Below, one piece after another: positions 23,077-32,511 of a stretch of DNA of 64,000 nt (its first letter is position 1; each line of letters begins with the position of its first letter). The notes beneath the pieces are model-generated. The model worked only from the letters and a program-made list of their open reading frames with translations, was not told the DNA's origin and searched no databases. The stretch comes from Planctomycetota bacterium (lineage in GTDB: Bacteria > Planctomycetota > Phycisphaerae > Phycisphaerales > UBA1924). The position numbers and the translations under genes were made by a program. The stretch covers positions 1-64,000 of the forward strand of contig JANRJM010000017.1 in the NCBI GenBank assembly GCA_033763975.1, written 5' to 3'.

Positions 23077-23703
23077 ATGGGGCATGAACATCCCCGGCAC
23101 GAAGAAGCCGTCGGCTCTGCGCTGCCGTCCGGAGGGGACGGACCCGACGCCGACCTGGCGCGCGTGCTGCGCGAGGCGGCGGGCGGGAGCCAGCAGGCGT
23201 GGGGCGTGCTGGTGGGGATGTACGGGCGGCGGATCTTCGCGCTCGCGAAGAGCCGCTGCAGGAAGCGCGAGGTGGCGGAGGACATCACGCAATCGGTGCT
23301 CGCAACGGTTGCGACGAAGCTGTCGAGCGGGGAGTACGTGGAACAGGGCCGGTTCGAGGCGTGGCTGTTCCGGGTGGTGATGAACCGCGTGCGCGACCAT
23401 GTGCGGTCGGTGCGGCGGCGTCCGGAGATGGCGGCGGGCGAGGCGGTGGAGGGCGTGGCGGCGAGCGGGCATGCCGCGACGGGCGGGAGCGAGTTGGACG
23501 CGCTGCGGAGCGCGATGGATCGTCTGGCGGACGCGGACCGGGAGGTCATCGAGTTGCGTCACCACGGGGGCATGAGTTTCAAGGAGATGGCCGAGATGCT
23601 GGGCGAGCCCCTGGGCACCTTGCTGGCGCGTCACCACCGGGCGCTGCGCAAGCTGCGGGAAATGATGGAAGCGGCGGAGGTTCGCGGGGAGGTCACGACA
23701 TGA
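23077..23703 (+). CDS. ECF sigma-70 factor (module 3)
   Basis: A 208-residue ECF sigma factor. Region 2 spans about residues 40-110 (EVAEDITQSVLATVATKL, then RFEAWLFRVVMNRVRDHVRS). Region 4 spans about 140-190 (DREVIELRHHGGMSFKEMAEMLGEPLGTLLARHHRAL). Its stop overlaps the next start (ATGA), giving coupled synthesis with a single-helix anti-sigma candidate. It is divergent from module 2 and separated from it by the DUF4286 gene. Confidence 0.92.
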   Translation: MGHEHPRHEEAVGSALPSGGDGPDADLARVLREAAGGSQQAWGVLVGMYGRRIFALAKSRCRKREVAEDITQSVLATVATKLSSGEYVEQGRFEAWLFRVVMNRVRDHVRSVRRRPEMAAGEAVEGVAASGHAATGGSELDALRSAMDRLADADREVIELRHHGGMSFKEMAEMLGEPLGTLLARHHRALRKLREMMEAAEVRGEVTT

Positions 23704-24173
23704 CGCACAACGAACACACACACGACACGCCCGACGCCCTGATGGCGTCCCGCCTCGACGCGCTGGCGCGTGCGGAGCGCGCCGAGCCCGACGCCGGGTT
23801 CGAGGCGCGCCTGACGGCGGCGACCGTGGGGCGGCTGCGAGCCGCGCCGGTGATGGCGATTGCGCATGCGCCGGACGAAGTCGGCTCGGTGCGCCCGGCG
23901 GGGCGCCACCGCGCGGGCGGCGGGTGGCGGGCGGGCCTGCGCGTGGCCGCGGTGCTGGGTCTGGCGGCGGTGGCGGGCACGGCGATCCTGGGTCGTCTGG
24001 GCGGGGAGCCCGGGGCGCCGCCGGTCGTCGCGTCGCTGGCGGACGTGTCGGACGAGGATCTGTCGCTGGTGTTCGACGACCGCGCGATGACCGTGCTCTT
24101 CAGCGAGGCGGACGCCCTGGCGGAGTCGGTGCGGTCGCTGGACGAGGACGATGTGCTAGGAGGCGCGCTGTGA
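23700..24173 (+). CDS. Putative membrane anti-sigma factor (module 3)
   Basis: A 157-residue protein with a charged His/Asp-rich N-terminus, a helical segment at 15-45 and one membrane helix around residues 82-98 (RVAAVLGLAAVAGTAIL). A short acidic tail follows. Overlaps on both sides (ATGA with the sigma gene, GTGA with the next gene) place it in a three-gene operon. The assignment as anti-sigma factor rests on position and topology. Confidence 0.6.
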   Translation: MTHNEHTHDTPDALMASRLDALARAERAEPDAGFEARLTAATVGRLRAAPVMAIAHAPDEVGSVRPAGRHRAGGGWRAGLRVAAVLGLAAVAGTAILGRLGGEPGAPPVVASLADVSDEDLSLVFDDRAMTVLFSEADALAESVRSLDEDDVLGGAL

Positions 24174-25105
24174 GGAAGCCGATGGTCGCGGCGTTGGTGC
24201 TCGTGATGGCGTGCGGCGCGGCTGCGGCGCAGCCGGCGGGCCCGGGGGGGGCTCCACCTCCGCCGGCGGACGTGCCGCGCGCGGGGTTCGGGAACGGCGA
24301 AGAACTCAAGCGGCGGCTGGAGCGCTGGCTGGACGAGATGGACGAGCGCGAGCAGCGGATACGAGACGCGCTGACGCGTCTGGAGGCCGGGGAAGAGCCG
24401 CGCGAGGTCGTGCGCGGGCTCGAGGGGATCTTGCGGATGGGCGCGCGCCTGGAGCCGGGCCGGGGCGAGGGCCCGCGGGGCGAGGGTGCGGAGCGGCGGT
24501 TCGGGCCGGACGGACCGGATGGGCCGGGGCCGGGCGACGATCGTCCGCGGCCTCGGGAAGGGGAGGGCTGGGGCCTGGCGGGCCCCGGGCAGCCCCTGAC
24601 CCCCGAGTCACGCACGCGAGTTCTGAAGTTCCTGGGCGAGGTCATGCCCCAGTTCGCGAAGCGCCTGGAGCAGTATCGGGAGGTTGATCCCGAGGCGGCG
24701 GACCGGTTCCTGGGGCGCATCGCGCCGCGACTGCAGGACGCGGCCCGCCTGCGGAACAGCGATCCCACGCTGTTCGCGCTGCGCGTCGACGAGGTTCGTG
24801 CCGGGGTCGAGGTTATCGAGGCGATCCGCGAGGTGCGCCGGGCGCAGAGCGCGGGCGAGGACCTCAAGGCCCCCACCGCGCGTCTGCGCGAGACGATGGT
24901 GGCGCAGAACGAGGCTCGCTCGAAGTTGATGGCGCACGAGATCACCGTGCTCGAGAAGCGCATCGAGTCGATGAAGGGCGAACTGCGCCAGCGCGACACA
25001 GATGCGGCCGAACGCATTGATGATGTGGTGCGGCGCGTGCTCGAGGGACGGGGCGGCGAAGAGGGTCCCGGGCGTCCGGGCGGTCGGCCGGGGCGCAAGC
25101 CCTGA
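24170..25105 (+). CDS. Exported coiled-coil protein of ECF module 3
   Basis: A 311-residue protein with a signal peptide (about 1-21, ending AAAAQP). Two helical regions (44-100 and 145-290), rich in Glu, Arg and Leu, are separated by a Gly/Pro/Asp-rich linker (105-140). The C-terminal helices (ITVLEKRIESMKGEL) look like a coiled coil. The start is GTG in a GTGA overlap. The layout recalls CpxP/RseB-like periplasmic sensors of helical type, but no family motif is certain. Confidence 0.6.
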   Translation: MRKPMVAALVLVMACGAAAAQPAGPGGAPPPPADVPRAGFGNGEELKRRLERWLDEMDEREQRIRDALTRLEAGEEPREVVRGLEGILRMGARLEPGRGEGPRGEGAERRFGPDGPDGPGPGDDRPRPREGEGWGLAGPGQPLTPESRTRVLKFLGEVMPQFAKRLEQYREVDPEAADRFLGRIAPRLQDAARLRNSDPTLFALRVDEVRAGVEVIEAIREVRRAQSAGEDLKAPTARLRETMVAQNEARSKLMAHEITVLEKRIESMKGELRQRDTDAAERIDDVVRRVLEGRGGEEGPGRPGGRPGRKP

Positions 25106-25129
25106 AGCGGGTGCCTGGGTTCGGCGGAA

Positions 25130-25534
25130 CTACGAGACGATCGAGCCCGGGGGCATCTCGCTGCGCGTGGTGAGCACGACGACGCGGCGTTCGACGCCGG
25201 CGTCCTTGGGGGCGTCGCTGGCGGCGAGGAGCATGCCGTTGGAGTCTTCGCCCCGGATCTTGCGGGGCGCCAGGTTGGCGACGATGACGATGGTGGCGCC
25301 GACGAGGTCGGAGGGCTGGTAGTACTGACGGATGCCCGCGCAGATCTGGCGGGGCGTGCCCGAGCCGTCTTCGACCTGGAGTTTGTACAGGCGGTCGGCG
25401 GTCGGGTGCGGCTCGCACGAGAGCACCTTGGCGACGCGGAGGTCGACCTTGGCGAACTCCTCGAAGGTGATGGTGGGCTTGGGCTGGGGCTCGCCGGCGG
25501 ACTGGCCCGCGGCGGACGGTGCGACCTCGGACAT
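25130..25534 (-). CDS. tRNA-binding domain protein (MetG C-terminal/Trbp111 type)
   Basis: A 134-residue protein with an OB-fold tRNA-binding domain: FAKVDLRVAKVLSCEPHPTADRL at residues 28-50, CAGIRQYY, and a later APRKIRGEDSNGMLLAAS segment. This is the stand-alone version of the C-terminal dimerisation domain of bacterial methionyl-tRNA synthetase. It binds the tRNA elbow and can form a homodimer. MetG itself is not in the window. The start at MSEVAP is preferred over a GTG three codons upstream. Confidence 0.88.
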   Translation of the reverse strand: MSEVAPSAAGQSAGEPQPKPTITFEEFAKVDLRVAKVLSCEPHPTADRLYKLQVEDGSGTPRQICAGIRQYYQPSDLVGATIVIVANLAPRKIRGEDSNGMLLAASDAPKDAGVERRVVVLTTRSEMPPGSIVS

Positions 25535-25606
25535 GGGCAACACTCCCGATCGCCCGGCGCGGGCGAGGCCGACTCTAGGTGCGCGTTGCGCCGGGCGGGC
25601 GGTGCG

Positions 25607-26602
25607 CTACGAGCCGGAGGTGCTGGGCGCGGGCGTGCTCGTCGCGGGCTCGTTGCTCGGCGCGTCGGCGGGTTCTTCGGCGGGTTCTGAGCCGTCGGGC
25701 GTGCGGACCCAGCGGCCGTCGCGCCAGTAGACGGCGCGCGGGTCGACTTCGAAGACGCGGGCCACGCCATCGGGGGTTGGATCGTGCAGGGGCGCCCCGG
25801 CATCGGTCACGACCTGGGCGGCCCAGGAGCGCTGGGTTCCCTCGAGCACCCAGGATTCGAAACGCAGGTGCGCCAGCAGTTCGGCGCGGGTCAGCCGGGG
25901 GCCGGGGTTGCCCGCGCAATGGAAGCAGATGCGCGGGTCGGCACGCCCGCGCTTGAGCAGGCGGTCGTTGCCGCACTCCGGGCAGGGCCAGCGTTCGGCC
26001 TCGCGCGAGAGCGACGAGACGCTGCCCGCGCCCAGGCGACGCAGCAGCGTGTCGTAGCGGTCGAGCGAGGCTCGCACCGCGGGCCGCGCGAGCAACTGAC
26101 GGGCGCGGAGCCCTTCGCCGCTGCGAACGAGCCCGAGAAAGAGCACGGCCTGGTACTCGTCGGACTCGACGGCGGTGGGCGGGCCGGCCTGCATCCAGGG
26201 CGGGGGCGCGTGGCGCGGGTCGAACGTCCGCGCGAGCGCGACGAGCCACCGGCGTTCGCCCTCGTCGCGGGTGAGGTCGGCGAGCGCGAGGCACGCGGCG
26301 GCGCTGATCCACCCGGAGCCAGGGGCCGCCCGTCCGGTCTCGAACGCGAGCACGAGCAGGGTGGTCGCGAGCTCGCGCGAATCGGCGTCTGGCGCTTCGG
26401 CGGCGGCCTCTTCGCCCAGGAGCAGATACGCCTCGGGATCTGTGGGCGCCAGCGCCAGCAGCCGGTCGGAGAGGCGTCGCTCGATCGGTTCGGCGGGCGG
26501 GATCGCCTGCCCGGCTGCTTCGGGGGGCGTCGGGGGCGCGGGCTGCGCGTGGGCCGCCACGGCGGCGGCGAGGATGACGGCGGGCACGAGCCGGCGTGTC
26601 AT
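25607..26602 (-). CDS. Exported protein with zinc-ribbon-like Cys motif, last gene of VWA/ExbBD operon
   Basis: A 331-residue protein with a signal peptide (MTRRLVPAVILAAAVAAHA). Residues 45-200 are helical and repeat-like, including DPEAYLLLGEEAA, reminiscent of tetratricopeptide repeats. A CPECG...CFHC motif lies around 207-229, an unusual zinc ribbon for an exported protein. The C-terminus is Pro/Ser/Thr-rich. The ATG overlaps the stop of the preceding gene (ATGA), so it belongs to the eight-gene operon. I recognise no named family. Confidence 0.65.
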   Translation of the reverse strand: MTRRLVPAVILAAAVAAHAQPAPPTPPEAAGQAIPPAEPIERRLSDRLLALAPTDPEAYLLLGEEAAAEAPDADSRELATTLLVLAFETGRAAPGSGWISAAACLALADLTRDEGERRWLVALARTFDPRHAPPPWMQAGPPTAVESDEYQAVLFLGLVRSGEGLRARQLLARPAVRASLDRYDTLLRRLGAGSVSSLSREAERWPCPECGNDRLLKRGRADPRICFHCAGNPGPRLTRAELLAHLRFESWVLEGTQRSWAAQVVTDAGAPLHDPTPDGVARVFEVDPRAVYWRDGRWVRTPDGSEPAEEPADAPSNEPATSTPAPSTSGS

Positions 26603-29388
26603 GAGGCACCCCCACCGAAGCGGAGCAGGTTGAGTCGGAGCATCGCGCGTTCACCGGCCTCGATCTGCGAGAAGACGTGGCGTGCGCCGGCGCGGGAGGC
26701 TTCCAGGTCGGCGAGGGCGGCCTTGGCCTCGGAAGCGGCATCGGCCCGCTCGGACGCAACCATGTACGCGAGGAGTTCGCACAGCGACACCTGCTCGGCG
26801 GCGAAGGCCTGGATGCGTCCGGAGGCGACCTGCACGCGAGCGGCACGGCGGGCGTCGAGCTCGAGCAGGCCGAACGGCTCGCGCCCGGTGACGAGCAGCG
26901 ATTCCGCGTCGCGGCGCATGCGGGCGCGGAGCGTGGCGGCGGAGGCTTCCGGCGGAGGAGGCTCGGCGGCGTCCGCGGCGGTGTCGCCCAGTCGCCCGAG
27001 GTACGAGGTCGCGATCTCGGCGGCGGCCTTGTCGAAGAACGCGAGTTCGCCTTCGTCGGTGACGAGTTCGATGAGGCGCTCGACGAGCGCCCGCCGGACC
27101 GCGACGCGCCATTGCGGGCTGCGCGGAGAAGGGAGCGGGGAAAGGCAGACCTGGGCGAGCAGGTTGGAGTTGTCGCGCGTGGCGGGCAGCGTCGGGCTGA
27201 GTTCGAGCAGGGCGTTCACGATGGTCGCCTCGCCCGAGTAGCGCAGCACCAGCGCCCGCGCGTCCTGTCGCACCTGCACGGGCGAGCCGCGCATCGCCTC
27301 GTCGGCGATGATGTCGGCCTCGAGCGGCGAGGGGGGCTGCGAGATCTGATTGAGGATCTCGCGGCGCGGGGGGATGGCCTGCCCGGCGCTGAGGTACCGC
27401 ACGGCCCAGGTGGTCGTGAGCACGTCGGCGTCGGACCGGAGCAGCGCGGGCGCCGACGCGCCGGGCGTCGGCGGGGCGGGCGGCTGGAGCGGTGCCGCGG
27501 AAATCAGCGACGCCACGCCCTCGGTGCGACCGGCCCAGAGGAGGGTGGCGGCCTCGTTGAGGCGCGCGAGGGTTGTCGCGGCGGCGATGTCGCCGGCGGG
27601 GGTGCCCGGCGGCGGCACGAGCGCCTCGCGCGCGAGGGTCATCCAGCGGTCGAGCAGTTCGGATCGCGTCGGGCCCGCGAGCACGCCCCACACGCTCCCG
27701 TAGCGTTCGCGCAGTTCCGATCGCTGGGAGTCGGTGGCGCCCGGGGAGAGCACCATCGTGAAGTCCACGCCCGGCGCGCCGGATTTCGTGGCGATCGCCG
27801 CGGTCACCGCGTGCAGGTCGGCGCCGCTGATCGCGGGCGAGCCGAACCAGCCGAGCAGCGCGTTCCGCGTGGCGTCGCCCTCGCGCCAGGACAGCGTCGC
27901 CGTGAGGCGGGTGAGCGCGTCGAACACGGCGCGGCTCTGGAATGGCTCGGGGGCTTCGCGCATGAGCTGGTCCATCGCCTGCACGCCGAAGCGCTGGTCG
28001 AGCGACTCGCCATCGCCCTGCAGGGCCCGGGCGGTCGCGAGGTACGCGTCCCACGCCTGGTCCGCGTCGCGGAGCGTGCGCTCGTCGGCGTTCGGCGGCA
28101 CGAGCAGGCGGGCGGGCAGGGCCGCGAGCGACGCGAGCGCGCCGGCGCGGAAGGTGGTCTCGGCGGGCGCCGATCCGCCCGCGAATGCGCGTGCGAAGGC
28201 GTCGCGGCAGGCGTCGCGGACAGGGGTGGGCAGGTCGCGCTCGCGGAGGAACCGGGCGGCGAGCCCGCCCCGCCAGGTCTGCGTCGAGACGAGTGACGCG
28301 CTGACGGGAGCGGAGGCCGCGCGGGCGTCGGGAGGGATGGCCGCGGCAACCGCGATGGCGCCGCGGGAGGCGCTGTCGGACGCGCGGTAGACGAACTCGA
28401 CCTGCGAGGCGACGGCGGCGACGACGGCGTCGGGGCTGCCGGTCACCCATTCGACCTCCACGCGCCGGCAGGCCCGCTCGTAGCGGTCGAGGGCGGCGTC
28501 GGGATCGAGCTCCAGCGCCTGCACGCTCGCGTCGAGTTCACGCAGCACGTCGGTGAAGTCGCCCACGCGCGCCGGGGTGGGCGGCGGCGTTGGTGCGGGC
28601 GTCTGCGGGGGCGGCGCGGGGAACAACTGCGCGGGGGCATCGGCCCCGGCCGGCGCGACGGGGGGCGCAGCCTGCGCGATTTCGGGCGTGGGCGGCGGAG
28701 GCGTGGCGCCCGGGGGCGCGGAGGGCGTGCCGAGCAGGATGAGGACGCCCACGATCGCGACGAGCACCACCACGCCGACGATTGCCGCGCCCGCAACGAC
28801 GAGCACCTTCACCGGGCGGTTGCCGGTCTCGATGGGCGGGAACTCGTCGGCGCCGATCGGGACTGGCGGCGTGCTCGAAGGCACATCGATACGTCGCGCG
28901 GCGGGCGCGACGGCGGTTTGCGGCGGGGGCGAGGGCAGCGGCGGCGCGGCCTCTCGGAGTCGGAGACGAGGCGGCGGCGGGGACGCGGGCGCACGCGTCA
29001 GGTCTGCGACGGCGGCCATCAGTTGGTCGGCGTCGATGCCGTGCGACTGCGCGATGAGCGTGACGCGGCGCATGGCGTCGCGATTCCACCCGCCGGAAAC
29101 ACCGACCGCGCGGAGGAGTTCTTCGCGCAGCGAGGTGTCGTTGGCGGGCGCGTCGGACGCCGCGATGAGCAGGCGGGCGGCGGCGGCGTGGAGCGCCATG
29201 CGGACTTCATCGGCGAGCACGCTGTTGGCGTTGGGGTGGGCGTCGATGGTGGCGAGGCGGGCGTGCAGGGCGTCGAGGACGTCCTGGTCGAGGTACGGGC
29301 CGTCGGGCAGCGCGAGCAGGCTGCGCGGATCGGAGCGCACGTCCGCGCCGAAGAACTGCTGCGCCGGGCTGCGCTGGGTGTCGCTCAC
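26599..29388 (-). CDS. 929-residue single-pass membrane protein of VWA/ExbBD operon
   Basis: The N-terminal part (1-135) is helical and cytoplasmic, followed by a Pro-rich linker. A membrane helix spans about residues 194-219 (VLVVAGAAIVGVVVLVAIVG), then a second Pro-rich stretch (225-285) and a long helical domain to the end, probably in the periplasm. The two Pro-rich linkers resemble the periplasm-spanning regions of TonB and TolA, but there is no TonB C-terminal domain. Translation starts at GTG in a GTGA overlap with the upstream gene. A role as the force-transmitting arm of the ExbB/ExbD motor is possible but unproven. Confidence 0.65.
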   Translation of the reverse strand: MSDTQRSPAQQFFGADVRSDPRSLLALPDGPYLDQDVLDALHARLATIDAHPNANSVLADEVRMALHAAAARLLIAASDAPANDTSLREELLRAVGVSGGWNRDAMRRVTLIAQSHGIDADQLMAAVADLTRAPASPPPPRLRLREAAPPLPSPPPQTAVAPAARRIDVPSSTPPVPIGADEFPPIETGNRPVKVLVVAGAAIVGVVVLVAIVGVLILLGTPSAPPGATPPPPTPEIAQAAPPVAPAGADAPAQLFPAPPPQTPAPTPPPTPARVGDFTDVLRELDASVQALELDPDAALDRYERACRRVEVEWVTGSPDAVVAAVASQVEFVYRASDSASRGAIAVAAAIPPDARAASAPVSASLVSTQTWRGGLAARFLRERDLPTPVRDACRDAFARAFAGGSAPAETTFRAGALASLAALPARLLVPPNADERTLRDADQAWDAYLATARALQGDGESLDQRFGVQAMDQLMREAPEPFQSRAVFDALTRLTATLSWREGDATRNALLGWFGSPAISGADLHAVTAAIATKSGAPGVDFTMVLSPGATDSQRSELRERYGSVWGVLAGPTRSELLDRWMTLAREALVPPPGTPAGDIAAATTLARLNEAATLLWAGRTEGVASLISAAPLQPPAPPTPGASAPALLRSDADVLTTTWAVRYLSAGQAIPPRREILNQISQPPSPLEADIIADEAMRGSPVQVRQDARALVLRYSGEATIVNALLELSPTLPATRDNSNLLAQVCLSPLPSPRSPQWRVAVRRALVERLIELVTDEGELAFFDKAAAEIATSYLGRLGDTAADAAEPPPPEASAATLRARMRRDAESLLVTGREPFGLLELDARRAARVQVASGRIQAFAAEQVSLCELLAYMVASERADAASEAKAALADLEASRAGARHVFSQIEAGERAMLRLNLLRFGGGAS

Positions 29389-32108
29389 CGTGGGGGTGCC
29401 TCCGTGGGAGCGGGTGTCCCGGGAGCGGGCGCGGGTGGTGGTGCGGGCGGGGCGGGGCGGGCGAGCTCCAGCTCCTGGAACTTGGAGCGCCAGGGCTCCG
29501 GGCCGCGGTCGGGGTGAAGGACGATGAACTGCTCGAAGGCGGCGTGCGTGTTGGGGTCGGTGGTCTTGACCATGAGCCGGAGCGAGTGGTAGCGGGCCTC
29601 GAACCAGGCGTCGCTGGCGCTCTCGGTGCTGAGCAGCACCTCGTTCCACGCGCTGAGGGCACCGGCGGGGTCGCCGTCGCGCTCGAGCAACTCGCCGAGG
29701 CGGCGGAGCGAGGCGAGGGTGCGCTGCCCGCTCTCGAGCTGGGCGCGATCCGTGCGGATGGCGAGCTCGCGCATGGCGGGGTCGTCGGTGGCGCGGAAGA
29801 GTGCCGCGGCGGCGTCGGCGACGGACTCGCGGACGGAGGCGAGCACCACGCCCTCGCCGGCGCCCTCGAGTTCGTCGAGCACGCGCAGGCCGAAGCCGAC
29901 GACATCGCGGGCGGCCTGGGGATCGTGCGGCGCGTCCTTCCAGCGGAGCTGGGCGCGCCGGAGCATGAGCCGGTCGGCGCCGCGCGAGAACCCGTCGGGG
30001 TCCTGGCGGAGGAGATCGAGCAGGCGGCGGGCCTGCGATTCGTCGTCCTTCGCGAGCGCGATCTGGAACCGGCGAAATCGCAGCTCGGACTGCAGTTCAT
30101 CGAGCGGGAGACCGTGGTGCGACTGCACGGCGTCGAGCGCCAGCATCGCGGCCTCGGCACGCGCGACGTCCGGCGCCGCCAGCGAGAGCAGCGCGTCGGC
30201 GAGCTGGCGGACGCGGAGCACCACCGCGTCTGCGGCCCGACGCGATTCCTCGTCGTTGCCCGCCAGCGCCCGCGCACGCTCGAGGCGAAGGGCCAACTCC
30301 CCCACGTCCGCGAAGCGCAGGGCGGCGAAGTCGCGATCGGCGGGCGAGGCCCGCTTGAACAGCGCGTACAGCAGGCGGGCGGCCTGGCGACGCGACGCCT
30401 CGAAGAGCGGGGAATCGTCCGGCACCGCGAGCAGCACCTCGACGGACTTCGCGTCGCTCAGACGATCGGCGCGCGTCTGGCGCAGGAGCAGGCGGGCGGC
30501 GTTGTCGGACCCCGGAAACTCCTGCAGGTACAGCGTCGCCAGGCGGTCGCGCGGCTCGATGTTCGACGCCAGCCCGCGCTCGACCGCGCGGTCGAGCGAC
30601 ACGATGGCGTACCACAGCGCGTCGCGCCGCACGTCGGGCGGGGCACCCTGCGCGGCCCGCTGGAAGCGCTCGGCGGCGGGGGCGAACGCGCCCGCGTAGT
30701 AGAGCGCCAGGCCTTCGCGCACCCGGGCGCGCGGGAGTTCGGCGGGAAAGTCGCGTGCGTCGGCGGCGTCGAGCGCCGCCCCGAGCAACTCGGCGGCCTC
30801 GCGGTAGAGGTTGGAGGTGGCGGCGTCGGTCGCGGGCTCTTCGGCCGATCCCGTGGCGCGGTGCGACTCGCGGGCGCGTTCGTACGTCTGCAGGCCCCGG
30901 ACGTAGCCGACGATGAAGCCCTTCTCGCCGATGGGCGCGGTGCCGAAGAGGCGGACGAGGTCGAGCACGTGCCCGACCTCGGCGCGAGAGACGAGATCGG
31001 CGAGGGCGATCTGGGCGCATCGCTCGGCGATGGGGCGCAGGCCCGGGCGGGTGTCCTGGCTGCGGGCCGCCTGGAGTGATTCAATCGCGAGCAGGCGGGC
31101 CTCGGGGACGGTGAGGCGCGGATCCTCTCGCCCGAGTTCGTCGTCGACGAGGCGATGGCGCTTCACGCGCAGGTCGATGTCGGCCCAGTAGCCGGCGGCG
31201 GCGGCGACGCGGATGCGCCGGGCGAACAACTGCTCGGCGACGCTCGGGGGCAGGTCCTCGGCGCGTTCCAGTTCGTCGAGCCAGCGCTGGGCCTCGACAT
31301 GCGAGCCCAGCAGCGAGGCGCACAGGGCGGCTCCCATGCAGGCGCGGGCGACGTGCTCGTAGCGCAGCAGGTCCTTGGGCATGCGTTCGACGCTCGCCGG
31401 GCGCCCGGGGACGGCGTTGAGGATGGCGCCGAAGTCCACGAGGGCCGCCTGGGCGTCGCGGGGCGAGTTGGTGAGCATCGCGAGGTAGCACCCCGACCAG
31501 CCGGCGTAGTAGCGGGCGAGCGAGCGCAGGCGGCGTGCGTCGGAGAGTTCGGCGCGGATGGCCTCGAGGTCGGCGTCGCGCGCGTTGGGCTCGCGCGCCT
31601 CGAGCACCTCGATCTTGCGGTGCAGCTTGGCGCCGAGTTCGTCGAAGACGGGGCGCACGGTGCGCAGCACGCGCTCGGCCTCGGCCCGGTCCGCGGGCGA
31701 GAGGAGTTTCAGCGCGTCGCGCTCGGCGAGTTCCTCCGCCTGGAGGTACGTCGCCTTCGCGAGGTTGATGCGCAGTTCGTACGACTCGGCCTCGGGAACG
31801 ATCTCGAGCAGTTGGCGGGACTCGGCCTCGAGCGATTGGCGCCGGGCGGCGTCGGTCGTGCCGGTCAGCATGCGGACGTACAGGCGGCCCAGCGACTCGG
31901 CCGCCTCAACGCGGTCTTCCGGGGCGCCCTCGGACAGTCGCCTGCGGAGGTGGGCGGCGAGCACGCGCTCGAGCCCGTGGTCGGCGAGGTAGGCCTCCAG
32001 AACTTCGTCGCCGGTGGGTTCGCTCTGGGCGAGCAGTGTCGAGGCGGGCGCGAGCACGCCCAGCAGCGAGCAGAAGGCGAGGAGTTGGACGCTACGACCC
32101 GGGCACAT
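29385..32108 (-). CDS. 907-residue exported helical-repeat protein of VWA/ExbBD operon
   Basis: A signal peptide (MCPGRSVQLLAFCSLLGVLAPASTLLAQ) is followed by almost continuous amphipathic helices rich in Ala, Arg, Leu and Glu, in the style of tetratricopeptide-like solenoids (EAAELLGAALDAAD, AAERFQRAAQGAP). No catalytic motif is visible. The start overlaps the end of the second ExbD gene by 17 bases. The protein probably works as a periplasmic scaffold next to the motor subunits. Confidence 0.65.
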   Translation of the reverse strand: MCPGRSVQLLAFCSLLGVLAPASTLLAQSEPTGDEVLEAYLADHGLERVLAAHLRRRLSEGAPEDRVEAAESLGRLYVRMLTGTTDAARRQSLEAESRQLLEIVPEAESYELRINLAKATYLQAEELAERDALKLLSPADRAEAERVLRTVRPVFDELGAKLHRKIEVLEAREPNARDADLEAIRAELSDARRLRSLARYYAGWSGCYLAMLTNSPRDAQAALVDFGAILNAVPGRPASVERMPKDLLRYEHVARACMGAALCASLLGSHVEAQRWLDELERAEDLPPSVAEQLFARRIRVAAAAGYWADIDLRVKRHRLVDDELGREDPRLTVPEARLLAIESLQAARSQDTRPGLRPIAERCAQIALADLVSRAEVGHVLDLVRLFGTAPIGEKGFIVGYVRGLQTYERARESHRATGSAEEPATDAATSNLYREAAELLGAALDAADARDFPAELPRARVREGLALYYAGAFAPAAERFQRAAQGAPPDVRRDALWYAIVSLDRAVERGLASNIEPRDRLATLYLQEFPGSDNAARLLLRQTRADRLSDAKSVEVLLAVPDDSPLFEASRRQAARLLYALFKRASPADRDFAALRFADVGELALRLERARALAGNDEESRRAADAVVLRVRQLADALLSLAAPDVARAEAAMLALDAVQSHHGLPLDELQSELRFRRFQIALAKDDESQARRLLDLLRQDPDGFSRGADRLMLRRAQLRWKDAPHDPQAARDVVGFGLRVLDELEGAGEGVVLASVRESVADAAAALFRATDDPAMRELAIRTDRAQLESGQRTLASLRRLGELLERDGDPAGALSAWNEVLLSTESASDAWFEARYHSLRLMVKTTDPNTHAAFEQFIVLHPDRGPEPWRSKFQELELARPAPPAPPPAPAPGTPAPTEAPPR

Positions 32109-32511
32109 AGCTGATCTTCGTGAAACCCGCCTCCCGACCGGCCGCGACCGCGGCGGCCGCGGCACCCACGGGAACGTCGGCGTTCACGCGGATGACGATG
32201 CCCGCGGAAGTCGGCAGGCTGCGGAGGACCGCCCCCAGCGCCTCGCGCGACTCCATCACGCGCTCGCCCATCCTGTACCGGACGCGGCCCCCCGCGGATT
32301 CAACGATCAGGACCTGCGGCACCAGGCCCCCCGACGCGCCGCCCGGGCTGGTGTCGGCCTGGATGGCGCTGGCCAGGTGGCGTTCTTCGGGCGTCAGGTC
32401 GGCGACATAGCAGAAGTACAGCAGCAGGAAGAGGACGACGTCGATGATCGCGACGAGCGGGAGGCGGGGCGTGTGCCCGTGCCCGCGGCCCGTGGAGCGG
32501 GCGAAGTTCAT
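32092..32511 (-). CDS. ExbD/TolR-family protein (second copy)
   Basis: A 139-residue protein with a short cytoplasmic N-terminus, one membrane helix (LPLVAIIDVVLFLLLYFCYVADL, about 18-40) carrying the conserved Asp (IIDV), and a periplasmic domain ending INADVPVG/ISYVPGS-like beta strands. That Asp in the membrane is the proton-carrying residue of ExbD/TolR motors. It starts within the previous ExbD gene (ATGA). The two ExbD copies differ strongly in sequence, suggesting a hetero-dimeric plug in the ExbB ring. Confidence 0.82.
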   Translation of the reverse strand: MNFARSTGRGHGHTPRLPLVAIIDVVLFLLLYFCYVADLTPEERHLASAIQADTSPGGASGGLVPQVLIVESAGGRVRYRMGERVMESREALGAVLRSLPTSAGIVIRVNADVPVGAAAAAVAAGREAGFTKISYVPGS

